64,000 nt of DNA, taken from NCBI GenBank assembly GCA_963818225.1, contig CAWFRO010000014.1, positions 372,001-436,000 of the forward strand, read 5' to 3'. Of this stretch, positions 43,615 to 52,329 are shown piece by piece. Source of the stretch: Palsa-504 sp963818225 (lineage in GTDB: Bacteria > Actinomycetota > Actinomycetes > Streptosporangiales > Streptosporangiaceae). Position numbers and translations under genes: made by a program. Below the pieces are notes generated by a model that was not told the origin of the DNA, ran no database searches, and worked only from the letters and a program-made list of their open reading frames with translations. Within the stretch, counting starts at the first letter, position 1. Each line of letters starts with the position of its first letter.

Positions 43615-45048
43615 ATGGCAGAGCTCGGGACGGCACCCGGCGGGGCACGGGACTACGCACGGCCCGGCATGCGGGACAATGCGACAGTGAACGATGTGCC
43701 GCGGAACTCAGTGACCCGGGCCGCCAAGCTGGCCGGGCTGCCGATCGGCCTGGCGGCCCGCACGGCCCTGGGGGTCGGGAAGCGGATCGGCGGGCGGCCG
43801 GCCGAGATCGTGGCCGAGGAGATCCAGCGGCGCACGGCCGACCAGATCTTCCGCGTCCTGGGTGAGCTCAAGGGCGGCGCGATGAAGCTGGGCCAGGCGC
43901 TGTCGATCTTCGAGGCGGCGCTGCCCCCGGAGATCGCGGGCCCGTACCGGGCCACGCTGACCAGGCTGCAGGAGTCCGCGCCGCCGCTGCCCGCCCGGAC
44001 CGTGCACCAGGTCCTGGCCCGGGAGCTGGGCGAGGCCTGGCGCGAGAACTTCACCGAGTTCGACGACGTGCCCGCGGCCGCGGCGTCGATCGGGCAGGTC
44101 CACCGGGCGATCTGGCACGACGGCCGGCGGGTGGCGGTGAAGATCCAGTATCCCGGCGCCGGGCGCGCGCTGATCAGCGACTTCAACCAGCTCAGCCGGG
44201 CCGGGCGGCTGTTCGGCATGCTGATGCCGGGACTCGACGTCAAGCCGATGCTCGACGAGCTGCGCGACCGGGTCACCGAGGAGCTCGACTACACCCTCGA
44301 GGCCGCCGCGCAGCGGGCCTTCGCCGCGGCGTACCGCGACGACCCCGACATCTACGTGCCGGACGTGATCATGGGCACCGGCCAGGTCCTGGTCAGCGAG
44401 TGGCTGGACGGCACCCCGCTGGCGCAGATCATCAGCGACGGCAGCAAGGAAGACCGGGACCGGGCCGGCACCGTGTTCGCCCGGTTCCTGTTCTCCGGCC
44501 CGGCGCGGGCCGGGCTGCTGCACGCGGACCCGCACCCGGGCAACTTCCGGCTGCTGGCCGACGGGCGGCTCGGCGTGCTCGACTTCGGCGCGGTGGACCG
44601 GCTGCCGGACGGGCTGCCGCCGTTCCTCGGCCGGCTGCTGCGGATCATGCACGAGGACGACCCGGATATCGGCACGGTCGAGCGGGAGCTGCGCACCCAC
44701 GGGTTCCTGCGGCCGGGCATCGACGTCGACCTGGACGCGCTGCGCGCGTTCCTCGCGCCGCTGGCCGAGCCGTCCAAGACGGACTCGTTCAAGTTCAGCC
44801 GCGAGTGGCTGCGCGGGGAGGCGGCCCGGGTCACCGACGTGAGCACGAGCAACATCACGCGCAAGTTCAACCTGCCGCCGTCGTACGTGCTCATCCACCG
44901 CGTGTCGACGGCCGGCATCGGCGTGCTGTGCCAGCTGGAATGCGAGGGCGAGTTCCGGGCCGAGGTGCTGCGGTGGGTGCCGGGCTACTTCGATCCCGTA
45001 CCGCCGGGGGTTGCGGGATTACCGCTTACCGGGCACGATCGCGGCTAG
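43615..45048 (+). CDS. ABC1/UbiB-family protein kinase-like protein
   Basis: The 477-residue product is an atypical kinase fold: LGELKGGAMKLGQALSIFE (KxGQ motif), AAAASIGQVHRAIWHDGRRV (Ala-rich loop), VAVKIQYPG, HADPHPGNFRLL catalytic loop and GVLDFGAVDRLP metal site. Such proteins act as ATPases in lipid or quinone metabolism. I chose ATG 43615 (gggagg seven bases upstream); GTG 43687 (VNDVPRNSVTRAAKL) matches many relatives and is a serious alternative. Confidence 0.9.
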   Translation: MAELGTAPGGARDYARPGMRDNATVNDVPRNSVTRAAKLAGLPIGLAARTALGVGKRIGGRPAEIVAEEIQRRTADQIFRVLGELKGGAMKLGQALSIFEAALPPEIAGPYRATLTRLQESAPPLPARTVHQVLARELGEAWRENFTEFDDVPAAAASIGQVHRAIWHDGRRVAVKIQYPGAGRALISDFNQLSRAGRLFGMLMPGLDVKPMLDELRDRVTEELDYTLEAAAQRAFAAAYRDDPDIYVPDVIMGTGQVLVSEWLDGTPLAQIISDGSKEDRDRAGTVFARFLFSGPARAGLLHADPHPGNFRLLADGRLGVLDFGAVDRLPDGLPPFLGRLLRIMHEDDPDIGTVERELRTHGFLRPGIDVDLDALRAFLAPLAEPSKTDSFKFSREWLRGEAARVTDVSTSNITRKFNLPPSYVLIHRVSTAGIGVLCQLECEGEFRAEVLRWVPGYFDPVPPGVAGLPLTGHDRG

Positions 45049-45073
45049 GTACTCCAGCGACCCGGGAGCAGCG

Positions 45074-45554
45074 ATGACCGGCCCCGTCCAGCAGGCCAGC
45101 GTGACCGATACAGCCGCCCGGCGCCGCGTCGTCGTCGGCGTGGATGACTCCAGCCCGCCCGGAACGCGCTGGCGTGGGCGCAGTTCATGGCGCTGGCCCT
45201 GGACGCGGAGGTCGACGCCATCGCGGCCTGGGAGATCCACGCGGTCGAGGCCGTGGAATGGTCCGACGACATGAAGCCGGAGAATGAGACCGCCGCGCAG
45301 CTGCACACGATCGTGACCGAGGTCCTCGGGGCCCAGCCGCGGTGACGGTGCGCGAGTTCATCGCCCACGGCAGCGCGGCCGACGAGCTCATTAACGCCAG
45401 CGAGGGCGCGCAGATGCTCGTCGTCGGCAACCGAGGCCACCGCGGCCTGCACGAGCTGCTGATGGGGTCGGTCAGCTCAACCAGCGTGACCCACGCCCAC
45501 TGCCCCGTCCTCACCGTCCACGGCGACACGCCGCCCCCCGCCACGGCCCGCTGA
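45074..45554 (+). pseudogene. Universal stress protein, two frameshifts
   Basis: Three frames reconstruct one Usp domain of about 160 residues: RRRVVVGVDDSSP, then ALAWAQFMALALDAEVDAIA with AWEIHAVEAVEW, then VREFIAHGSAADELINASEG and the nucleotide-binding VVGNRGHRGLHELLMGSVSS with THAHCPVLTVH. Breaks are near 45160 and 45345. The ATP-binding G-x2-G-x9-G(S/T) pattern is present. It follows the ABC1 gene by 25 bases. Confidence 0.75.
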
Positions 45555-45602
45555 GGGGCCGCCCCGGCCCGCTGAGGCAGGCCCGGCCGACCGGCCGGCC
45601 CG

Positions 45603-46098
45603 CTAGGAGCCGGGCGCGGCCCGGCCCGGGAGGGTGGCGAGCTTGCGGAAGTCCCAGCTGACGATCTTGGCCGGGGTGATGCGCAGCCAGCGCGTGCCGG
45701 CCGTCGGGGCCCCCGCCCGAGCCGCCGGAGTACTTGGCGGCCATCAGCCGCTCCGGCTCGGCCAGCTCGGGGACCGCGGGATCCTCGCTGGTCCGCGGCA
45801 CCGGGCCGACCACGGCCGCCTCGCCTTCGATCTCGACGCCGCGCAGCTCGTGATAGTGATGGCCGTCGTCGACCACCACCGCGACGCGGGGGTCGCGGGA
45901 GATGTTGGCCCACCGCTGGCTGCGGGTGAGCGAGGAAACCCACAGCACGTGGGTGTCCCAGACGAACCACAACGGGGCGACGTGCGGCCCGTCCGGCCCG
46001 GTCGTCGCGAGCCGGCAGGTCCGCTGCTCGGCCAGGAACGAGTCCAGCTCTTCCGGGGTCATCGCGATCACCCGGCTGCGCCGCTGCTGCTGCACCAT
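45603..46098 (-). CDS. Pyridoxamine 5'-phosphate oxidase-fold protein, frameshifted
   Basis: The product is a small split-barrel flavin/F420-binding protein of about 165 residues: TPEELDSFLAEQRTCRLAT, GPHVAPLWFVWD, HVLWVSSLTRSQRWANISRD, VAVVVDDGHHYHELRGVEI. The frame breaks near 45710, in a G-rich run, after AAKYSGGSG; the tail WLRITPAKIVSWDFRKLAT ends at 45603. ATG 46098 has gcgagg upstream. Actinomycete members often use F420 or FMN to reduce small aromatics; the substrate is unknown. Confidence 0.78.
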
Positions 46099-46302
46099 CA
46101 CACCTCGCCTCATTCCGTTACGTGGCTGCCCGTGACGATAACCGTCACGAGCGCTATCCGCCACCCTGGGCCACCCGGAGGGCAAGCTGACCTGCCCTTC
46201 CGTGACCGGGCCGGTCGGCCTTGACGGCGAGCAAGACCAGGTAGCAGGATTCGAAAGTGTGGCAACAATTGACATCATTTTTTCTTACCCGAAGGGCTGT
46301 CA

Positions 46303-47487
46303 ATGGGACAACTAGCTGATGCAGCCGTCGCCGGGGTCTATCAAACGAAACAGGGAGACCTGAGCGAGCAAACACAACCCGCCACATGGTGGGAATCGGT
46401 CCGCGGCGCATGCACCGACGCCGGCCTGGACCTAGGCGACATCGACGGGCTCATCGGCACCGGGCCGAACGGTGTCGGGCTGCGCGACGGGATGCCCGCG
46501 GCCGGGGTGGCCGAGCTGCTCGGCCACCCGATCCGGTTCTACGCCAACAGCAACGTGGGCGCGGCGTCCACCGCGGCCGGGCTCAACCTGGCCGCCTACG
46601 CGGTCTCGCACGGGCTGGCCGAGGTGGTCGTGATCGGCAATGCCGTGGCGGGCCGGGGCGAGGGCTACGCCAGCGCCAGCCGCGACGCGGCGGTCGCGGC
46701 CATGGCCAAGCTGTCCGGGCCGTATGAGTACGTGTACGGCACGACCCGGATCTCGGACTACGCCACCCTGGCCATGCGGCACTTCCACGAGTACGGCACG
46801 ACATCGGAGCAGCTGGCCGAGGTATCGGTGGCCGAACGGCACGGCTCCACGCTGCACCCGCTGTCGGTGCACGGGCACCGGGGCGACATCACCGTCGAGG
46901 ACGTGGTCACCTCCCGGATGATCGCCGATCCGCTGCACCTGCTGGACTGCTGCTCGGTCAACCAGGGCGGCGGCGCCATCGTGGTGACCACGGCCGACCA
47001 CGTACGGGCGATCGGGCGGCATGCCCCGGTGGCCCTGCTGGGCTACGGCGAGGGCCACAGCCACATCGACCCGAACGCGGTGGAGAGCCTGACCGAGTTC
47101 CCGGCGGCGAAGGTCGCGGCCGACACCGCGTTCGGCATGGCCGGGGTGAGCCGGGATGACATCAACGTGGCCGGGATCTCCGACCACTTCACCATCGGCG
47201 TGGTCACCGGCCTGGAAGACGCCGGGTTCTGCAAGAAGGGTGAGGGCGGCGCGTTCGTGGACAAGGGCGGCATCAGCTTGACCGGGCGGCTGCCGACCAA
47301 CACCTCGGGCGGCTTCCTGTCCTTCAGCCACGCCGGCTCGTGCGGGATCTTCACCCTGATCGAGCTGGTCGACCAGCTCCGCGGCGCCGCGGGCGGCCGC
47401 CAGGTGCAAGACGCCAGCCTGGCCTTCCTCGGCGGTGTCGGCGGTGCGGACCAGGCGTTCTGCTCAGCGATCCTCGGGAGGGTCTGA
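46303..47487 (+). CDS. Thiolase-fold lipid-transfer (Ltp-type) protein lacking thiolase cysteines
   Basis: The 394-residue product has the thiolase fold, but the nucleophile region reads YANSNVGAASTAAGLN with Val85 where Cys is expected, and the late motif reads FLGGVGGADQAF without the second Cys. DCCSVNQGGGAIVV and SFSHAGSCGIF are present. Ltp2 of steroid degraders, a retro-aldolase with a DUF35 partner, also lacks these cysteines. The next gene is a DUF35 protein (overlap at 47487), so an aldolase-type C-C cleavage is the best inference. Confidence 0.84.
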   Translation: MGQLADAAVAGVYQTKQGDLSEQTQPATWWESVRGACTDAGLDLGDIDGLIGTGPNGVGLRDGMPAAGVAELLGHPIRFYANSNVGAASTAAGLNLAAYAVSHGLAEVVVIGNAVAGRGEGYASASRDAAVAAMAKLSGPYEYVYGTTRISDYATLAMRHFHEYGTTSEQLAEVSVAERHGSTLHPLSVHGHRGDITVEDVVTSRMIADPLHLLDCCSVNQGGGAIVVTTADHVRAIGRHAPVALLGYGEGHSHIDPNAVESLTEFPAAKVAADTAFGMAGVSRDDINVAGISDHFTIGVVTGLEDAGFCKKGEGGAFVDKGGISLTGRLPTNTSGGFLSFSHAGSCGIFTLIELVDQLRGAAGGRQVQDASLAFLGGVGGADQAFCSAILGRV

Positions 47488-47933
47488 TGACGACAGCGGC
47501 GGCGGAGTACGACAAGTTCCTGCCCGAGGGCATCCCGCCCGCGCAGATGCCGTTCTGGGAGTCGCTGAAGGCCCGGGCGGTGCAGGTGCAGCGGTGCGAC
47601 AACTGCCATGCCTACCTGTACATCCCCAAGGACATCTGCAACCACTGCCACAGCGACCGGCTCACCTGGACCCCGATCAGCGGCCACGGCGAGATCTACA
47701 CCTACACCGTCGTGCGCCGCGCCCCCACGCCCGCATACGCCGAGGATGCGCCGTATACCCTGGTTCATGTCACGATGGACGAGGGCTTCCGGATGATCGG
47801 CAAGCTCAACGGCGTGGCACCGGAGGACGTCCGCATCGGCACGCCGGTGCGGATCACCTACGAGGAGGTCACTCCCGAGTGGACCCTGATGGAATTCGAG
47901 CCCGCTCCGGCCGCGGCCGGCGCAGAAAGGTAA
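47487..47933 (+). CDS. DUF35 / zinc-ribbon OB-fold acyl-CoA-associated protein
   Basis: The 148-residue product has an N-terminal rubredoxin-like zinc ribbon with Cys37, Cys40, Cys51 and Cys54 (CDNCHAYLYIPKDICNHC) and an OB-fold (GEIYTYTVVRRAPTPAY, YTLVHVTMDEGFRMIGKL). DUF35 proteins form complexes with thiolase-like Ltp enzymes. ATG 47487 overlaps the thiolase-like stop (TGATG). It is seven bases from the next acyl-CoA dehydrogenase start, so the three are one operon. Confidence 0.92.
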   Translation: MTTAAAEYDKFLPEGIPPAQMPFWESLKARAVQVQRCDNCHAYLYIPKDICNHCHSDRLTWTPISGHGEIYTYTVVRRAPTPAYAEDAPYTLVHVTMDEGFRMIGKLNGVAPEDVRIGTPVRITYEEVTPEWTLMEFEPAPAAAGAER

Positions 47934-47940
47934 GCGACCG

Positions 47941-49068
47941 GTGGAGGTAGAACTTTCCGAGGAGCAGCGGTTCCTGCAAGACGCGACGCGGAGATTCCTG
48001 GAGCAGGAATCGCCGCTGTCGACCGTGCGGGAGCGCGCGGGCAAGGGTGAGCCGCCCTTCGACCGGAACTACTGGCAGCGGGCCGTGGAGCTGGGCTGGA
48101 CCGCGATGCTCGTGCCCGAGGAGCACGGCGGCGCGGCCGGCGAGCACCCAGTGCTCGACCTGGTCGTCGTGGCCGAGGAGATCGGGCGCCAGATCGCGCC
48201 CGGCCCGTTCCTGCCCTCGGCGACGGTGATCGATGCGCTGCTGCGCTCCGGATCGCCGGAGCAGCAGGCGGAATACCTGCCGGGGATCGCCGAGGGATCC
48301 ACCATCGCCACCTGGGCGCTGGCCGAGGCACCGGACGGCTGGGAGCCGGCCGAGGTCACCACCAAGGCGAACCGGGACGGCGACGGCTACATCCTGTCGG
48401 GCGAGAAGACCGCGGTGGAGGCCGGCGACGTAGCGGACCTGTTCCTGGTCACCGCGTCGACGCCGGACGGACCCGCTCAGTTCCTGGTGCCGAGCAACGC
48501 CGAGGGCGTGACGGTCAAGAAGCTGCCGCAGTTCGACCTGGGCCGGGCGTTCAGCGACGTCACGTTCCGGGACGTGCGCGTCCCGGCCAGCGCGGTGATC
48601 GGGACGCCGGGCTCCGTCGGCGCGGCGCTGGAGCACCAGTTCCTGCTGGCGGTCACGCTGATCAGCGCCGAGACGATCGCCCTGACCGACAAGATCTTCG
48701 ACGCCACGATCGAGTACACCAAGGACCGCTACAGCTTCGGCCGCCCGGTGGCGTCCTACCAGGCGGTCAAGCACCGGCTGGCCGACCACAAGCTGTGGCT
48801 GGAGGCCGGCTTCGGCCTGTCCACGGCCCTGGCCCACGCGCTGGACAGCGAAGACCCCAACGTCAGCAAGCTGGCCAGTGTGACCAAGGCCCACATCAGC
48901 GAGCAGTCGCTGAAGATCATCTCGGACTGCAGCCAGCTGGGCGGCGGCATCGCCCAGACCTGGGAGCACGACAACCACCTGTTCCTGCGCCGCGCGACGG
49001 CGAACGATTTCCTGTACGGATCGGCCAGGCAGCACAAGGAGCGCCTGTGCCGTCTTTACGGCGTGTGA
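47941..49068 (+). CDS. Acyl-CoA dehydrogenase, small/alpha type
   Basis: The 375-residue product has the acyl-CoA dehydrogenase fold: VELSEEQRFLQDATRRFLEQ, LVPEEHGGAAGEHPVLDL, WALAEAPDGWEP in place of the usual FAD-contact motif, DRYSFGRPVASYQAVKHRLAD and the flavin-site QLGGGIAQTWEHDNHLFLRR. There is no obvious catalytic Glu at the standard site. This type pairs with a larger subunit in alpha2beta2 ChsE1-ChsE2-like enzymes; the next gene is such a large subunit. Confidence 0.9.
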   Translation: MEVELSEEQRFLQDATRRFLEQESPLSTVRERAGKGEPPFDRNYWQRAVELGWTAMLVPEEHGGAAGEHPVLDLVVVAEEIGRQIAPGPFLPSATVIDALLRSGSPEQQAEYLPGIAEGSTIATWALAEAPDGWEPAEVTTKANRDGDGYILSGEKTAVEAGDVADLFLVTASTPDGPAQFLVPSNAEGVTVKKLPQFDLGRAFSDVTFRDVRVPASAVIGTPGSVGAALEHQFLLAVTLISAETIALTDKIFDATIEYTKDRYSFGRPVASYQAVKHRLADHKLWLEAGFGLSTALAHALDSEDPNVSKLASVTKAHISEQSLKIISDCSQLGGGIAQTWEHDNHLFLRRATANDFLYGSARQHKERLCRLYGV

Positions 49069-49078
49069 GGGAGAGCTA

Positions 49079-50336
49079 GTGAGCGAGCAAGAGACCCCAG
49101 AGGAATTCCGAGCCCGCGCGCGGGCCTGGGTGGAGAAGAACCTGCCCCCGATCGAAGGCCACGCCAGCGCCGGCCTGGCGGTCGACGATGACGAGGAACT
49201 CCGTCAGGTCGCCAGGTCCCGGGAACTGCAGAAGAAGATCTTCGACGGCGGCTTCGCCGGGATCCGCTATCCGACGGAGTACGGCGGCCAGGGCCTGACC
49301 CGCGAGTACCAGATGGCCTGGCACGAGGCCACGGCCGGTTACCAGGTGCCGACGGCGTTCTCCGTCACGCACGGGATCATCGGCCCGACGCTGGTGGACT
49401 TCGGCACCGAGGAGCAGAAGGCGGCGCACATCCCGCGCATGCTGGACGGCTCGGAGCTGTGGGTGCAGTTCCTGTCCGAGCCGAGCGGCGGATCCGACCT
49501 GGCCGGCCTGCTGACCCGGGCCGACCGGGACGGGGACATGTTCCGGCTGAACGGCTCGAAGATCTGGAGCACCGGAGCGCACTTCTGCGACTACACCATG
49601 GTGCTGGCCCGGACCAACATGGACGTGCCCAAGCACGCGGGCCTGTCCATGTTCATGATGCCGGTCCGCAGCCCGGGCGTCACCGTCACGCCCATCAAGC
49701 TGGTCACCGGCGGCTCGCACTTCTGCCAGGAGTTCTTCGACGACGTCCAGCTGTCGCCGGACCAGCTGGTCGGCCCGGAGAACGACGGCTGGCGGATCAC
49801 CTCCAAGCTGCTCAACCACGAGCGCAACATGATCGGCGGCAACAGCCTGAACGACCATGCGGTGGCGGGCGAGGAAGGCGAGGACGACTCCATCGGCGAG
49901 CTCGCCTCGTACCCTGGCCAAGGCCGTGGGCCGTAACGACGACAGCTACACCCGGCAGCTGATCGGCGAGGCGGTGATCCTGGAGACCCTGCCCGAGGCG
50001 CTGATCACACGGGTCAACGCCGGGGTACGGACCGGCAAGATGCCGGAGGCGGCAGCGTCGATCCTGCGGCTGATGGCCGGCCTGCAGGGCGTGCGGCTGA
50101 AGGAAATCGGCATGGAGATCGCCGGCACGCAGGGCGTCCTGCGGGGCGGCGACGACACCGTCGGCGAGTTCGGCCGGTCGTGGCTCGGCGCCCGGACCGG
50201 CACCATCGCGGGCGGCACCACGGAGATGTCGCGCAACCTGGTCAGCGAGCGCGTCCTCGGGCTGCCCCGGGAGGCGACCCCCGACCGCGGCGTGCCGTTC
50301 AACGAGGTGCTGGCCATGCGGCGGCAGCGCGGCTGA
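49079..50336 (+). CDS. Acyl-CoA dehydrogenase, large/beta type, frameshifted
   Basis: The repaired product is about 418 residues: TPEEFRARARAWVEKNLPP, GIRYPTEYGGQGLTREYQM, VQFLSEPSGGSDLAGLLTRA (FAD), RLNGSKIWSTGAHF, and GTIAGGTTEMSRNLVSERVL near the C-terminus. The frame changes near 49910, between SIGELAS and LAKAVGRND. GTG 49079 follows gagagct. Its C-terminal tail ends in MRRQRG. It probably forms a heterotetramer with the upstream small subunit and passes electrons to EtfAB. Confidence 0.86.
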
Positions 50337-50348
50337 CGGAGCCGGTGA

Positions 50349-50382
50349 CGTGTCGCCCCGGCCCGCGGGCCGGGGCGACACG
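50349..50382 (+). terminator. Perfect 34-nt palindrome, operon terminator
   Basis: The sequence is a perfect palindrome with 17-bp arms beginning 13 bases after the acyl-CoA dehydrogenase stop; it contains the ccggcccgcgggccgg core. It is strong enough to stop transcription from both strands. No poly-T follows. Confidence 0.7.
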
Positions 50383-50416
50383 GGCCGCGGTCCCGGGCGA
50401 CCGGGGCCGCGGTGAG

Positions 50417-50502
50417 CTAATTCGGGCGAATGTGTTAATTCACGCGGCCCAATTCGGCGGGCGCGTTAATTCGGGCCGCTAATTCGGGTGGCGTGTTAAT
50501 TC
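50417..50502. repeat. Three degenerate tandem repeats upstream of arsR-type gene
   Basis: Copies starting at 50417, 50450 and 50479 each contain a (c)taattcgg box and end in a gttaattc box: ctaattcggg...gttaattc, caattcgg...gttaattc, ctaattcggg...gttaattc. Periods are 33 and 29 bases, near three helical turns. They lie between the terminator and the ArsR-type gene and could be operator iterons. Confidence 0.5.
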
Positions 50503-50632
50503 TGCATGACTTGCGGTCCGCTTGAGCCTGGGTCTGCTCGCGGCGCTGTATGATAAATTTCGAAGTTCTCTGTAAGAGCGTGCCAGCATCGGGACGATCT
50601 GGGCACCCCAAATCAGGAGACCGAGCAATCTA

Positions 50633-51064
50633 ATGGCCGGCAAGCCCACGTTGGATTCCCCACCGACCGAAGTGTTCAGTGCGCTGAGTGACCCGATCAG
50701 GTGGAGCATCATCACTCAGATGGCACAGGTGGACGAGCTGGCGTGCGTCACCCTGGAGAGCACGCTCCCGGTGTCGAAGCCCACCATCTCCTACCACATC
50801 AAGATCCTGCAGAACGCGGGGCTCATCGAGACGCGCAAGGCGGGCCGCAACTACTACTACTGCCTGCGCCGCGACGTCATCCGCGACCTGCTGGACGGCC
50901 TGTGGGAGCTGGTCCCGGCACCCCGGCTGGTCGGCGGGCACAGCAGCCCGAGCCCGGCCGCCCGGCGCCAGGGCCGGGCCTACCCGGCCAGCCGGTCGGC
51001 CAGCACGCGCCGCCGGGTGGCCAGCCACGACGAGGCCGAGGAAGCCGCCGTCCTCACCTGGTGA
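50633..51064 (+). CDS. ArsR-family winged-helix regulator (paralogue 1)
   Basis: The 143-residue product has the ArsR winged helix: PPTEVFSALSDPIRWSIITQ, VTLESTLPVSKPTISYHIKI, LQNAGLIETRKAGRNYYYCL, VIRDLLDGLWELVP. No cysteine metal site is visible, so a small-molecule ligand such as an acyl-CoA is more likely. A close paralogue is at 57182-57634 in the same locus. The tail of about 50 residues is Arg/Ser/Ala-rich. It sits between the two acyl-CoA dehydrogenase pairs and probably regulates them. Confidence 0.88.
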   Translation: MAGKPTLDSPPTEVFSALSDPIRWSIITQMAQVDELACVTLESTLPVSKPTISYHIKILQNAGLIETRKAGRNYYYCLRRDVIRDLLDGLWELVPAPRLVGGHSSPSPAARRQGRAYPASRSASTRRRVASHDEAEEAAVLTW

Positions 51065-51105
51065 GGACGGTTCGCGGACCACCCGTTGACCGGGCGGCTC
51101 GATAG

Positions 51106-51118
51106 TGCAACGATTGCA
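51106..51118. promoter_or_regulatory. Short inverted repeat, candidate operator
   Basis: TGCAA-cga-TTGCA is a perfect 5-bp inverted repeat with a 3-base spacer, located 90 bases upstream of the acyl-CoA dehydrogenase at 51207 and just after the ArsR gene. It is short, so support is limited. Confidence 0.35.
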
Positions 51119-51206
51119 AAAGTAATGAACTGATGCGTTCGGTGCGCCGATGGTACGCGCCGGGGGTGCGTGGCGGGCTGTCGGGGCCGCCGGAGGAGAG
51201 ACCGGA

Positions 51207-52328
51207 ATGGACTTCGACCTCACCGCTGACCAGAAGCTGTACCGCACCACGACCAGGGAGTTCCTGGAGAAGCAGATGCCGCTGTCCCGGGTGCGGGAGC
51301 TGGGAGAAAGCGGGACCGGCTTCGAGCGCGACTGGTGGCGGCAGGGCAGCGAGCTCGGCTGGACCTCCATGCTCACCGGTTCCTTCGGGGACAGCATCTC
51401 CGGCGAGGGGCTGGTGGACACCTGCATCGTCGCCGAGGAGATGGGCCGCCTGACCGCTCCCGGCCCGCTGCTGGGGGTGAACCTGGTCGCGTCGGCGCTG
51501 AGCGAGGCGGCCAACGCCGACGAGCACGCCGAGCTGATCACCGCGCTGATGGCCGGCGAGGCGGTGGCCAGCTGGGCCGTCTACGAGCCGCGGCACGGCT
51601 GGGCCCCGCTGGCGCCCGGCGTGCAGGCGGCCCGCGACGGCTCCGGGTACGTCGTTTCCGGCATCAAGGACCGGGTCGAGGCCGGCGATCAGGCGGACTG
51701 GTTCCTGGTCACCGCGGCGGCGCCGGACGGCCTGGTGCAGCTGCTGGTCCCGGCGGCCGATCCGGGAGTGACGGTCACCCCCGAGCAGAGCCTGGACGTG
51801 GTGCGGCGGTACGCCCGGGTGGAGATGGACGGCGTGCGCGTGCCCGGGACCGGCGTGGTCGCTCCGGCCGGCCCGGCTGAGGCGGCGGTCAACCGGCAGA
51901 TCCAGGTCGCGGTCGCGCTGCAGTGCGCGGAGACGGCCGGCGTGATTCAGCGGGTCTTCGAGTTCACCACGCAGTGGGCGTTCGACCGGTACTCCTTCGG
52001 CCGGCCGCTCGCCTCCTACCAGGCGCTCAAGCACCGCTTCGCGGACATGAAGCTGTGGCTCGAGGCCGGCACGGCCACGGCCAGCGCCGCGGCGCACGCC
52101 GCCGCCCAGCGGGCCGACGACGCCGACGAGCTGGCCAGCGTGGCCAAGTCCTATCTCGGGCAGCGGGCCACCGACATCGTCCAGGACTGCGTGCAGATGC
52201 ACGGCGGCATCGGCGTGACCTGGGAGCACGACATTCACTTGTACCTGCGGCGGGCGACGGTGAACCGGGTGATGTACGGGACACCCGGCGAGCACCGCCG
52301 GCGGCTGGCCGACCTCCTCGGGGTGTGA
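51207..52328 (+). CDS. Acyl-CoA dehydrogenase, small/alpha type (second pair)
   Basis: The 373-residue product has FDLTADQKLYRTTTREFLEK, WAVYEPRHGWAPLAPGVQAA, DRYSFGRPLASYQALKHRFA and QMHGGIGVTWEHDIHLYLRR. I chose ATG 51207 because ggaggagag lies upstream and the product matches the family N-terminus; the longer frame adds only an unrelated Gly/Ala stretch. It is the partner of the gene starting two bases after its stop. Its similarity to the 47941 gene product points to a duplicated module. Confidence 0.88.
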   Translation: MDFDLTADQKLYRTTTREFLEKQMPLSRVRELGESGTGFERDWWRQGSELGWTSMLTGSFGDSISGEGLVDTCIVAEEMGRLTAPGPLLGVNLVASALSEAANADEHAELITALMAGEAVASWAVYEPRHGWAPLAPGVQAARDGSGYVVSGIKDRVEAGDQADWFLVTAAAPDGLVQLLVPAADPGVTVTPEQSLDVVRRYARVEMDGVRVPGTGVVAPAGPAEAAVNRQIQVAVALQCAETAGVIQRVFEFTTQWAFDRYSFGRPLASYQALKHRFADMKLWLEAGTATASAAAHAAAQRADDADELASVAKSYLGQRATDIVQDCVQMHGGIGVTWEHDIHLYLRRATVNRVMYGTPGEHRRRLADLLGV

Positions 52329-52329
52329 G

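Noticed and set aside
50349..50382. Perfect palindrome considered as an operator or attachment site.
   Set aside because: Its position just after a stop codon and strong GC stem fit a terminator better.
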